NCBI RefSeq assembly: GCF_010499245.1
Contig: NZ_JAAGOW010000005.1
Coordinates: 248,001-312,000 of the forward strand
Length of the DNA: 64,000 bases
DNA from: Variovorax sp. WS11
GTDB taxonomy: Bacteria; Pseudomonadota; Gammaproteobacteria; Burkholderiales; Burkholderiaceae_C
Direction of reading: 5' to 3'
Shown: one piece after another, positions 46,996-54,994 of the stretch
How the letters are laid out: each line of letters opens with the position of its first letter
How positions within the stretch are numbered: position 1 is the first letter of the stretch
Made by a program: the position numbers and the translations under genes
Notes under the pieces: generated by a model
The model's database searches: none
What the model was told of the DNA's origin: nothing
Seen by the model: only the letters and a program-made list of their open reading frames with translations

Positions 46996-47419
46996 CGGCC
47001 GGTTCTGAGTTGGGGGGCTCCGGCTGCAGACGGCCCCATGCCGGTGAGTTGCCGCTTGCATCCTGCTGTGGAAAAGATGGCAGGCAGCGCACCAACATGG
47101 CGTGCTGCAACGCGTGGGCCCCGCGCACATGGAACGTGCGCCTGCCAATGAGGAAATGGCATGTTGCAGTGCACCAAAACACGGAAGTCAAGCCTTTGTT
47201 TTCCCCTTGGGCGGTGCATGACTCTGTGGATAACCCCCTGAGCATCTCGCCGGAGCCGCATCCCGCTTGGCTTCCATTGCGGTGCTCATCGAACGAGCAG
47301 CCCCTGCGCAATTCAAGTTTTTTTATCGGACCTGCGCCGGCGAACGAAGCCTTTGGTGTGATAGGCCAGGCTGCATGCAGCGGCGCTGAGACAGAATGCG
47401 GAGTTGGAAAAGGGATCCC
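46996..47419. other. Intergenic region, 424 bp
   Basis: No convincing gene. A short hairpin (CCGGCC/GGCCGG, 46984-47002) sits on the MFS stop codon and could end that transcript. A run of seven T lies at about 47318-47324, about 95 bp before the methyltransferase gene, in a less GC-rich stretch that may hold its promoter. Confidence 0.4.
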
Positions 47420-48025
47420 ATGGAATCAGTCAGTGCCGCCGCCTTCGACGAGTCCTACTATCAGCGCTATTACTTCGACAAGAAGACCAAGGTGGCGGAC
47501 CCCCAGCACATCGAGCGCCTGGGCGCCTTCGTCTGCGCCTATCTGAAATACCTGCGCGTACCCGTGCACCGGGTGCTGGACATCGGCTGCGGCGTCGGGC
47601 TGTGGCGCGACATCGTGTCGCAGCATTTCCCGCAGGCGCGCTATCACGGCGTGGAGGTCAGCGAGTATTTGTGCGAGCGCTACGGGTGGGAGCGCGGTTC
47701 GGTCGTGGACTACCGAGCCGGTGAGCCCTTCGACTTTCTCATCTGCCAGGGCGTCCTCGCTTATCTGAGCCCGCTGGATCTGAAGCGCGCGCTGAGCAAC
47801 CTCGGGACCTTGACCCGGGGCGCTCTCTACGTGGAGGCCGTGGTGCGCGAGGACTACGAACGCGACATCGTGGACGAAAGCCTGACCGACCCGCAGCTCT
47901 TTCGCCACCGCGCCGACGTGTACCGGCGCGGGTTGTCGCGGCAGTTCAAGGAGATCGGCGGCGGCGTGTGGCTCAGCCGGCAATCCGATGTGCCGTTGTT
48001 CTCGCTCGAGTGCGTGGCAGAGTGA
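47420..48025 (+). CDS. SAM-dependent class I methyltransferase
   Basis: 201 aa from the ATG at 47420, which has AAGGG upstream; an in-frame ATG at 47396 would add 8 residues. Motif I is VLDIGCGVGLW, followed by an acidic residue in YHGVEVSEY, and FDFLICQGVLAYL corresponds to motif IV. The substrate cannot be read. It is a single gene, convergent with the MBL-fold hydrolase, with no evident partner. Confidence 0.85.
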   Translation: MESVSAAAFDESYYQRYYFDKKTKVADPQHIERLGAFVCAYLKYLRVPVHRVLDIGCGVGLWRDIVSQHFPQARYHGVEVSEYLCERYGWERGSVVDYRAGEPFDFLICQGVLAYLSPLDLKRALSNLGTLTRGALYVEAVVREDYERDIVDESLTDPQLFRHRADVYRRGLSRQFKEIGGGVWLSRQSDVPLFSLECVAE

Positions 48026-48092
48026 CAGCGGAGCGACGGGTGCTGCGTCCGGCAACCAGGTCCTGAACCTCTCTCGACGCGTCCCGTGACGA

Positions 48093-49376
48093 TCATCGTC
48101 CTGGTCCGGGTGAACGCATGAGGCCTTCAGCGTCACGTCGATACACCGAGAAGATCGCCTTCCCGATCAACGAGGTCTCGGCCGCAGCGCAGCCTGCGTA
48201 AACGTCGGCACGGACACGCTGAATGGCAGCGTCGTCCGGGGCAGTTGCCGAGGCCAGCTCAACCAGGTGAGCGGCGAGCCGCGTCTTGCCATCTTTCAGA
48301 AGCGTCGCGGCCCGGTCTGCAAGTACAGTCGCGCCGCCGCAAAGTGCGGCCAGTTCGCGTGCCAGCTCTGCCGCGGGCGCAGGCTTCAGGTGCGCGGGGT
48401 TGCCGTCGAACCACCCAGCGTACAAGTGATAGATCCCTCGGATGACGAATTCGGGATCGTCGTACTTGGGTTTCAGATAAGGCCTGGCGAGCAGTTCTGC
48501 AGGCGGCACGACGCCAGCCAGCACCTCTTCCAGGCTCTTCCCCTGATTCATCAAATCGAGCGACTGATGGATCAGGCTTTCCAGCACGGAGGCCGTGTCG
48601 TCAAGCAACGCCTTCGCACGAGCGGCACCGAAGACGACGGGCCCGTGGCCTGGAACGACGGTCTCGGGCTCCAACGCCTCCATCCTGCGCAATGCGTGCG
48701 CCCAATCCGGCGCATAGCGCTGCACCTTGCGTGGATTGCCGGCGTTGGGGAACGCCCAGATGATGAAATCGCCGCTGATGAGCACGCGCTTCTGTGGCAT
48801 CCAGACGAAGGTGGCGTCGTCGGTTTCCCCCCGTCCATGGGTCAGCTCGAGATGCACGCCGCCTACCTCCAGGCTGAGCACATCGTCATAGATCTGATCA
48901 GGACGTCGATGCCGGTCAGGGAAAGCGTAGCCCGGGATGTTGAACTGCCTCCCCATGACGACGCTGTTCAAACCGTGCGTGGCGTCGTAGCGCGAGAACC
49001 GCTCCAGAACGCCGCGGTGCGCGATGATGCGCGGCCGTGCCACACCGCGTTCGTCCGCCTCGGCGTCATACAGATGCACGCCGAAAGTGTGGTCGATGTG
49101 GCCGTGGGTATAGATCACGGTGTGGACCGGGCGGCCGTCCCACTTTCGGATGGCGGCGAAGATCTGATCTCCGATCTCGCGGCTGCCGGTGTCGATCAGA
49201 ACCAAGCCATCGGCGGTGCGGATCGCCGTCACGTTGCCGAACACATAGCTGGTGTGTACGACCACGACGTCTTCACCCACCGGGGTGATCGAGCCGCCGG
49301 CGACCGCAGCGGTCCAATCCTCCATCGGGACCGCCCCTTGCCAGAGTTGCTCGGAGATGGTCATCGCGTTGTTCAT
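48093..49376 (-). CDS. Metallo-beta-lactamase-fold hydrolase, alkylsulfatase-like
   Basis: 427 aa. The zinc-binding motif THGHIDHTFG (HxHxDH) is followed by further ligands in LELTHGRGETDD and VPGHGP. The C-terminal half, including YHLYAGWFDGNPAHLKP, is an alkyl-sulfatase dimerisation domain. It is shorter than SdsA1/BDS1 enzymes because the C-terminal sterol-carrier-like domain is missing. I chose the ATG at 49376, giving MNNAMTISEQLWQ. No export signal is seen. Sulfatase activity is likely by family only. Confidence 0.85.
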   Translation of the reverse strand: MNNAMTISEQLWQGAVPMEDWTAAVAGGSITPVGEDVVVVHTSYVFGNVTAIRTADGLVLIDTGSREIGDQIFAAIRKWDGRPVHTVIYTHGHIDHTFGVHLYDAEADERGVARPRIIAHRGVLERFSRYDATHGLNSVVMGRQFNIPGYAFPDRHRRPDQIYDDVLSLEVGGVHLELTHGRGETDDATFVWMPQKRVLISGDFIIWAFPNAGNPRKVQRYAPDWAHALRRMEALEPETVVPGHGPVVFGAARAKALLDDTASVLESLIHQSLDLMNQGKSLEEVLAGVVPPAELLARPYLKPKYDDPEFVIRGIYHLYAGWFDGNPAHLKPAPAAELARELAALCGGATVLADRAATLLKDGKTRLAAHLVELASATAPDDAAIQRVRADVYAGCAAAETSLIGKAIFSVYRRDAEGLMRSPGPGR

Positions 49377-49453
49377 GATTTGCTCTTGCCCGAGGAAGGG
49401 GGTACGGCACGGGTTGTGCGCAGTGCGCGCTGCGTTGAAGGAGATCACAGACT

Positions 49454-49765
49454 TCAGCGCCGGCGTTTGAAGCCTCGCTCGCGTTGGCTGCGTATGGCAA
49501 GAACGAAGACGGTATCGAGATCTGCCATGAAGCGGTATAGCGCGACGTACCCGCGCGATCCGTGCCCAATGACCGATTCGCGCTTGCCGCCTTTCACGGG
49601 CCGACCGATCAGAGGGCTGAGAGTCAAGATTTGCAGGGACTGAACGATCTCCTCGATCCACCCCGGGCCATCGGTTCCGTCGAACTGGGCCATGTGATCA
49701 AAGAAGCGATCGAAGTCATGCAGGACCTCCGGCGCAAGCTCAAGCCGAACGCCTCGACCGCTCAC
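49454..49765 (-). CDS. RelE/ParE-family toxin
   Basis: 103 aa, with the pattern of this toxin family: an N-terminal helix-rich part (EVLHDFDRFFDHMAQF), SPLIGRPVKGGKRE, and a C-terminal strand YVALYRF with VFVLAIRSQRERGF. It probably acts on mRNA at the ribosome or on gyrase; the sequence does not decide. The GTG start overlaps the antitoxin stop (GTGA), the usual antitoxin-first order. Confidence 0.85.
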   Translation of the reverse strand: MSGRGVRLELAPEVLHDFDRFFDHMAQFDGTDGPGWIEEIVQSLQILTLSPLIGRPVKGGKRESVIGHGSRGYVALYRFMADLDTVFVLAIRSQRERGFKRRR

Positions 49766-50046
49766 CGACCGAGCCTGCGGGCTACCGGCTTCCTCGGCCG
49801 CTCACCCTTCAAGCGAGCCTCAAGATATGCCTTGGCATCATCCCAGGGAACGGTCTTGCCGGTCGAAAGCACCTTGGCCCAGCGTTCGTCGGCAACGCGA
49901 TGATGCTCTTCCTCTATCTCGGCCTGTTCGACAGTCTGAGCGATTGCCTCGACGATAAAGGCGTGGGTGGTTTTCCCGGCTCGCTCCGCAGCTGCGGCGA
50001 CCCGCGCCTTCAAGTCATCCTCAATGCGAATGGTGGTTGTGGACAT
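49762..50046 (-). CDS. Ribbon-helix-helix antitoxin (CopG/Arc type)
   Basis: 94 aa from the ATG at 50046, preceded by AGGA. The N-terminal strand MSTTTIRIEDDLKARV and following helices form a ribbon-helix-helix DNA-binding domain. The acidic linker EQAEIEEEHH and the C-terminal part would wrap the toxin. A palindrome just upstream is a likely self-repression operator. Confidence 0.85.
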   Translation of the reverse strand: MSTTTIRIEDDLKARVAAAAERAGKTTHAFIVEAIAQTVEQAEIEEEHHRVADERWAKVLSTGKTVPWDDAKAYLEARLKGERPRKPVARRLGR

Positions 50047-50068
50047 CGTGAATCCTGCCTCGGCCACT

Positions 50069-50086
50069 GTAGCACACTAGTGCTAC
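50069..50086. promoter_or_regulatory. Toxin-antitoxin operator palindrome
   Basis: GTAGCAC-ACTA-GTGCTAC is a perfect 7-bp dyad with a 4-nt centre, 22 bp upstream of the antitoxin ATG. Ribbon-helix-helix antitoxins bind such palindromes to repress their own promoter. Confidence 0.6.
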
Positions 50087-50110
50087 CTTGTCGCCATGGA
50101 AGCTAGCTGC

Positions 50111-51367
50111 CTAAGGCTTCTTGCTGAGCTCCATCACCATGCGCGTGAGCAGGTAGAAGCGCGGAACCACGCTCTCGACCTCTGCATACTCGTCCGGCGT
50201 ATGAATACCGCCGCCGACGATCCCGAAGCCATCGAGCGTGGGAACGCCGACATCGGCGGCCAGGCTCGCGTCGGCGGCGCCGCCGGAGCCCTCGATGGTG
50301 AGCTTCTTGCCGATCTCGGCGTAGATCGATTCGGCCGTCTTGACCAGTGCGTCGGACTGCGGCGTGCGCGGCATCGGCGGCAGGCCGCGCGACAGCATCG
50401 TCTTGACCTGCGTGTCGGCGATCAGCTTGTTCTGCGAGACGCGGGCCAGGTCGCGCTCGATGCGATCGAACTCTTCGCGCGTCACGGCGCGGACGTCGCC
50501 CTTGGCGGATGCATTCTCGGGGATCACGTTGGTGGCGCCGTTGGCGTTCAGCACGGTGAAGTTGATCGTGGTGAGCTTTTCCGCATCGCCCAGCTTGCCG
50601 AGCTGCAGGATCTGGTGGGCCACCTCCATGGCGGCGTTGCGGCCCGAGTCCGGCGCCACCCCGGCATGGGCTGCGCGCCCCTTGACCTCCACGGTCGCCG
50701 TGGCACTGCCCTTGCGCCACACCACCAGGCCGTCCGCCGGGCGGCCGGGCTCCAGGTTGAGCGTGACATCGTGTTCCTTGGCGACGCGACGGATCAGCGC
50801 CGTGGTGTCCAGCGAACCCACCTCTTCATTGGTGTCGATCAGGAAGGTGATGCGGCCATAGTCCCTGAAGTTCATCGCCTTCAGGATCTTGAGCGCGTAC
50901 AGCCCGGCGACCACGCCGCCCTTGTTGTCCATCACGCCGGGGCCGTAAGCACGGCCGTCCTTGATGTAGAAGGGCTTGGCTTTCGCCGTGCCGTCGGGGA
51001 AGACCGTGTCGATGTGCGCCATCAGCAGGATCTTGCGGCTGCCCGTGCCCTCGAAGCTCGCAACCACGTTGGTTCCGGGATGCGGCGTCGCCGGAAAGGT
51101 CTCGATCTTCCCGCCGAGCTTTTGCAACTCTTCCACCACCACGCCGCGCACCTTCTCGAGACCCGCGGTGTTGGCCGAGCCGGAGTCGATGTTGACCAGG
51201 CGTTCCAGCAGCAACAGCGCTTCATCCTTGTAGCCGGCAGATCGGTCGAGGACCTCCTTGTGGGGCTGGGCATGAAGCGCGGACACCAACATGGCCGCGC
51301 CGAGCCCCAACAAGAAACGAGGCAGCCAAGGTCTCGCGGCCGCACGGGTGGTCGATGCGAATGTCAT
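50111..51367 (-). CDS. Secreted M20 metallopeptidase, carboxypeptidase G2-like
   Basis: 418 aa with a Sec signal peptide (FLLGLGAAMLVSALHA, probable cleavage before QPHKE). Zinc-site motifs: LLMAHIDTVFPDG, GPGVMDNKGG, DTNEEVGS and NLEPGRP; a distal histidine is in GGGIHTPDEY. The lid/dimerisation domain has RAAHAGVAPDSGRNA. Carboxypeptidase G2-type enzymes release C-terminal glutamate from folates or peptides in the periplasm. The ATG at 51367 has AAGGA 9 nt upstream. Divergent from the MFS gene with 58 bp between starts. Confidence 0.92.
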   Translation of the reverse strand: MTFASTTRAAARPWLPRFLLGLGAAMLVSALHAQPHKEVLDRSAGYKDEALLLLERLVNIDSGSANTAGLEKVRGVVVEELQKLGGKIETFPATPHPGTNVVASFEGTGSRKILLMAHIDTVFPDGTAKAKPFYIKDGRAYGPGVMDNKGGVVAGLYALKILKAMNFRDYGRITFLIDTNEEVGSLDTTALIRRVAKEHDVTLNLEPGRPADGLVVWRKGSATATVEVKGRAAHAGVAPDSGRNAAMEVAHQILQLGKLGDAEKLTTINFTVLNANGATNVIPENASAKGDVRAVTREEFDRIERDLARVSQNKLIADTQVKTMLSRGLPPMPRTPQSDALVKTAESIYAEIGKKLTIEGSGGAADASLAADVGVPTLDGFGIVGGGIHTPDEYAEVESVVPRFYLLTRMVMELSKKP

Positions 51368-51425
51368 CGGAAGAATCCTTTGTTGAACACGGACGCGGGA
51401 GTCTAGGCCAGGTTTGGAGGGCAGA

Positions 51426-53039
51426 ATGCAATCGAATCCGGCCCCCCGCGAAGCTCCGTCGATGTCCTCCGCATCCCACTCCCTCTGGTCGCCCTTGCGC
51501 CTGCCCGCATTCCGCGGGCTGTGGACCGGCAGCGCCATCTATTTCACCGGCAACGCCATGCAGGTCATGGCGGCTTCGTGGCTCATGGTGGAGCTCACGG
51601 GCTCCTCTTTCCTCGCGGCCTTGGTACAGACCGCCGTGTTCCTGCCGATGTTCCTGCTGGCACTGCCGGCCGGCGTGCTGGCCGACACCACCGACCAGGC
51701 GGCGGCTGATCCTAATGCGCTCGCCGTTCAGGTGGCCATCGTCGTTGTCCTGTCCCTGCTCGCATTGGGCGGGCGGGACCGGCGACGCTGCTGTTCACCT
51801 TTGCCGCCGGATGCTCGCACGGCGCTGCTGTCACCGGCCTGGAACACCAGCGTGGCGGACACGGTGCCGCGCGAGGACATGCCACAAGCCATCACGGCGA
51901 TGTCGATCGCCTGGAACAGCGCGCGGGCCTTGGGGCCCTCCATCGCGGGCTTCGTATTCGCATGGCTCGGTGCAGGCTGGGTGTTCGTAGTCGCGGTGGC
52001 GAGCGCACTGGTGATGATGCAAGCGGTGCGGCGCTGGCCCCCTGCCCCGCATGCCCAGTCGCCCCTGCCGGCGGAGCGCCTCTGGAGCGGCACTGTCGCG
52101 GGCCTGCGCTATGCAAGGCACTCGCCGATGATCCTGGCCCAGCTGCTGCGCACCGTCGCCTACAGCGGCACCGGCTCGGCGCTGTGGGCGCTGTTGCCGG
52201 CCATCGCGGCACAACAACTCAAGTTGGGCGCCGCCGGATTCGGCTTCCTCATGGGATGCCTGGGCACAGGCGCGGTCGCTGCGGGCCTGGTGCTGGGCAA
52301 GTTGCGCGCGCGCCTGGGGCTCGAGCGCCTCGTCGCCCTGGGGTGCATGGTCTTCGCCACGGTGATGCTCATCGCTGCCTTCGTGCGCATTCCCACTGTG
52401 GTCTTCGCGGCACTTGCCATCGGCGGCGCCGCCTGGATGGCGGTCATGGCCACCTTCAACACCGCCACCCAGTCCAGCGCGCCGCCCTGGGTCCGTTCGC
52501 GCGCCGTGGCACTGCACACGGTCAGCGCGCTGGGCTCGTTCGCCATCGGCTCGGCATTCTGGGGCGCGGTTTCCGGCATCACCGGGCTGGCCATTGCGCT
52601 CAGCATCGCAGCCCTCGCCATGACGGGAGGCATCTTTCTCGCCCGCTGGCTGCCCCTGCGGATGGGCGCTTCGCCCGAGGTCACGCCCGTCGCGCTCTGG
52701 GAAGATCTTTTCATCAAGGACCAGCCGCTTCCGGACGATGGCCCGGTGTCGGTGGAGATCGGCTATCGCATCCGCGCCGGCGAAGCCGAGGAGTTCCTGA
52801 ATGCCGTGACCCAGCTGCGCGCCTCGCGGCGCCGCGACGGCGCCACCCTGTGGCGCGTCTATCGCGACCTCGGCGATCCGTCGCGCTACGTCGAGCGATT
52901 CATCGTCGCCTCCTGGGCCGACTACCTGCACCAGCGTGCCCGGGCCACGCTGGCCGACCAGGACATCGAGGCGCGTGTGCGGATGTTCTTGCGCGACGGC
53001 GAGGCGGTGACGACCCAGCACTACATCGCCGAGCGGTGA
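51426..53039 (+). CDS. MFS exporter (EntS/MFS_3-like) with C-terminal ABM-like domain
   Basis: 537 aa from the ATG at 51426 (GGAGG 6 nt upstream). The N-terminal 410 residues resemble the MFS_3 family, which includes enterobactin exporters. The tail VSVEIGYRIRAGEAEEFLNAV to the end looks like an antibiotic-monooxygenase-type ferredoxin-fold domain. Two inner segments look out of frame: at 51696-51716 the other frame reads RRRLILM, completing ADTTDRRRL, and at about 51770-51817 it reads GPATLLFTFAAGC. The shifts compensate, so the reading stays open. Substrate unknown; siderophore export is possible but it is 14 kb from that locus. Confidence 0.85.
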   Translation: MQSNPAPREAPSMSSASHSLWSPLRLPAFRGLWTGSAIYFTGNAMQVMAASWLMVELTGSSFLAALVQTAVFLPMFLLALPAGVLADTTDQAAADPNALAVQVAIVVVLSLLALGGRDRRRCCSPLPPDARTALLSPAWNTSVADTVPREDMPQAITAMSIAWNSARALGPSIAGFVFAWLGAGWVFVVAVASALVMMQAVRRWPPAPHAQSPLPAERLWSGTVAGLRYARHSPMILAQLLRTVAYSGTGSALWALLPAIAAQQLKLGAAGFGFLMGCLGTGAVAAGLVLGKLRARLGLERLVALGCMVFATVMLIAAFVRIPTVVFAALAIGGAAWMAVMATFNTATQSSAPPWVRSRAVALHTVSALGSFAIGSAFWGAVSGITGLAIALSIAALAMTGGIFLARWLPLRMGASPEVTPVALWEDLFIKDQPLPDDGPVSVEIGYRIRAGEAEEFLNAVTQLRASRRRDGATLWRVYRDLGDPSRYVERFIVASWADYLHQRARATLADQDIEARVRMFLRDGEAVTTQHYIAER

Positions 53040-53971
53040 GATCGCCCGGACGCGCCCGTGGGCTCGGTGAGCTCGCTCCCCCATGCGCGAACAATCTGCT
53101 GAATCATCTCGGCAACCATCCTGCACGCGGGCGAAAGCTTGCCTTGCTTGGGGAACGCCAGCGTCACGTGGCGAAAGAGATCAGGCTTGACGAGCTTGCT
53201 GGCCTGAAGACGGCCGCGTTGCAGCTCCGTGGCAATCGAGTACGGTCCCATCATCGAATAGAGGCCAGCCGTCTGTGCCACGAGTTCCTTCTGCATCGTC
53301 AGCGAATCGACTTCGGCGACGGGGGTCAGCGCGAAGCCCAGGCTTCGGGCTGCCTCGTCAAGTGCATTGCGCCAATGACTGGGACGTCGAGGAAGCACCA
53401 GGCGCAGACCGGACAAGCACGAGAAGTTGACCGTGGGCTCTTTCGTGAGCCCGTCACCCGGTGCAGCAATCAAGTAGGTATGCGCAACGCTCAGCAGCTT
53501 TTCTTCGCTACCGCTCGGGCGATTGAATCGAAAGAGGATCGCCATGTCGACCGCCCCGCTGTCAAGCATGGCGTTGAGCTCGGTGCCCTGAGCTTCGGCG
53601 ATGTTGAGACGGATGCCCGGGTGCTCGACCTGCAGGCGCTCAAAAAGCCGTGTCATCAGTGGATGCGCTGCCGACGGGATGACGCCCAGGCGGACCTCGC
53701 CGAGCAGTTTGCCCGATTCCTCGCGAAGTTCCTCCGCCAGACGATCGGTCTCGAGCAGCCAGGACCGTAGCCGCACCGCCGCGCGCTCGCCCAGTTCGGT
53801 CGGCGCCACGCCCCTGCCCGTTCGCCGGAACAGAGGGCCGCCGAAACCCGCTTCGAAGTCATGGATCTGGCGGCTGATGTGCGACTGCACCGTCTGTCGC
53901 CTGGCCGCGACCTTGCTCAGGCTGCCAGCGTCCAACACCTCCAGAAAGAGCCTGACGGCCGCGACGTTCAT
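53021..53971 (-). CDS. LysR-family transcriptional regulator
   Basis: 316 aa. The N-terminal winged helix-turn-helix (MNVAAVRLFLEVLDAGSLS, then TVQSHISRQIHDFE, LFRRTGRGVAPTELG) is followed by the effector domain (GEVRLGVIPSAAHPLM and onward). I chose the ATG at 53971; the frame is open 12 codons further. Divergent from the FAH/hydantoinase operon and therefore its likely regulator. Its end overlaps the MFS exporter end by 19 bp. Confidence 0.92.
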   Translation of the reverse strand: MNVAAVRLFLEVLDAGSLSKVAARRQTVQSHISRQIHDFEAGFGGPLFRRTGRGVAPTELGERAAVRLRSWLLETDRLAEELREESGKLLGEVRLGVIPSAAHPLMTRLFERLQVEHPGIRLNIAEAQGTELNAMLDSGAVDMAILFRFNRPSGSEEKLLSVAHTYLIAAPGDGLTKEPTVNFSCLSGLRLVLPRRPSHWRNALDEAARSLGFALTPVAEVDSLTMQKELVAQTAGLYSMMGPYSIATELQRGRLQASKLVKPDLFRHVTLAFPKQGKLSPACRMVAEMIQQIVRAWGSELTEPTGASGRSHRSAM

Positions 53972-53992
53972 AGGGACACCCCATTCGCGATA

Positions 53993-54006
53993 TGCCAAAT
54001 ATGGCA
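53993..54006. promoter_or_regulatory. LysR-type operator candidate
   Basis: TGCCA-AATA-TGGCA is a perfect dyad within the divergent promoter, 21 bp from the LysR gene start and about 120 bp from the next operon's start. It has the T-N11-A spacing class of LysR boxes. It probably mediates autoregulation and activation. Confidence 0.5.
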
Positions 54007-54127
54007 AGTCTGATTGCTCTGAATTCTATCTATGCGGGGAGCTCCTGGATTTTTACATTTGCCTTGGCTGCTGCAACCGACTCATTCCGAGCAAACCAAC
54101 GCAGCGATTTGGACCAAGGAGACTCGT

Positions 54128-54979
54128 TTGAAACTCACCAGCTTCATACACGCCGGGCAGGCCACTTACGGCGTGGTGCAAGGAGACCACTACCGACTGC
54201 CGCCGGCCGATTTCCTCGGCCGGCATCCCGACCTCCTGTCGGTATTGCGTGCCGATGCCTTGCAAGAACTCGAGCAGGCGGCCGCGGCAGGCGGCAGCAC
54301 TGTGCAGGCCACGGCGGTGCGCGCGCTGCCGGTCATTCCCAATCCTCCCAAGCTGATCTGCGTGGGGCTGAACTACAAGACCCACGTGGCCGAGACCAAG
54401 CGCGGTGACAGCGAATATCCGTCGCTGTTCATCCGCTTCAACGACACGCTGGCCGCGCATGAAGACACCGTTCTGCGCCCGGCCTTTTCCGAGCGCTTCG
54501 ACTGGGAAGGCGAACTGGCTTTCGTGATCGGCAAGGCCGGACGCGACATCCCCAAGGCGCAGGCCTTCGAGCACATCGCGGGCTATGCGTGCCTGAACGA
54601 CATCAGCGTTCGCGATTGGCAGCGCCACACGCACCAGTTCACGCCGGGTAAGAACTTCCCCGGTACCGCGCCGTTCGGACCGTATCTGGTGACCCGCGAT
54701 GAGGTGCCGGACGTCACCAAGCTGACGCTGGAGACGCGTGTCAACGGCAACGTGATGCAGCACGCGAGCATCGACGATCTGATCTTCAACATTCCCGTGC
54801 TGGTCGAGTACATCTCCCGCTTCACGCCGCTGTCGCCCGGTGACGTGATCGCCACCGGAACGCCCGGGGGCGTCGGCGACCGCCGCGAGCCGCCGCTGTA
54901 CATGAAGGAAGGCGACGTGGTCGAGGTGGAGATCACCGGCCTGGGCATTCTGCGCAACCGCATCGGAACGGCAGCCTGA
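54128..54979 (+). CDS. Fumarylacetoacetate hydrolase family protein
   Basis: 283 aa from a TTG at 54128 with AAGGAG 6 nt upstream; the frame upstream lacks family similarity. Metal-ligand glutamates are in FDWEGELAFVIG, followed by GYACLNDISVRDWQ, GKNFPGTAPFGP and TGTPGGVG. The family includes fumarylpyruvate hydrolases and 2-hydroxyhepta-2,4-dienedioate isomerases/decarboxylases. It cleaves a C-C bond in a beta-diketone-like acid. First gene of an operon under probable LysR control. Confidence 0.92.
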   Translation: MKLTSFIHAGQATYGVVQGDHYRLPPADFLGRHPDLLSVLRADALQELEQAAAAGGSTVQATAVRALPVIPNPPKLICVGLNYKTHVAETKRGDSEYPSLFIRFNDTLAAHEDTVLRPAFSERFDWEGELAFVIGKAGRDIPKAQAFEHIAGYACLNDISVRDWQRHTHQFTPGKNFPGTAPFGPYLVTRDEVPDVTKLTLETRVNGNVMQHASIDDLIFNIPVLVEYISRFTPLSPGDVIATGTPGGVGDRREPPLYMKEGDVVEVEITGLGILRNRIGTAA

Positions 54980-54994
54980 GGCGCCGAGACACAC

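Noticed and set aside
48088..48100. Palindrome GACGATCATCGTC at the end of the MBL-fold gene as a terminator
   Set aside because: It overlaps coding sequence, has almost no loop and no T-run; probably chance.
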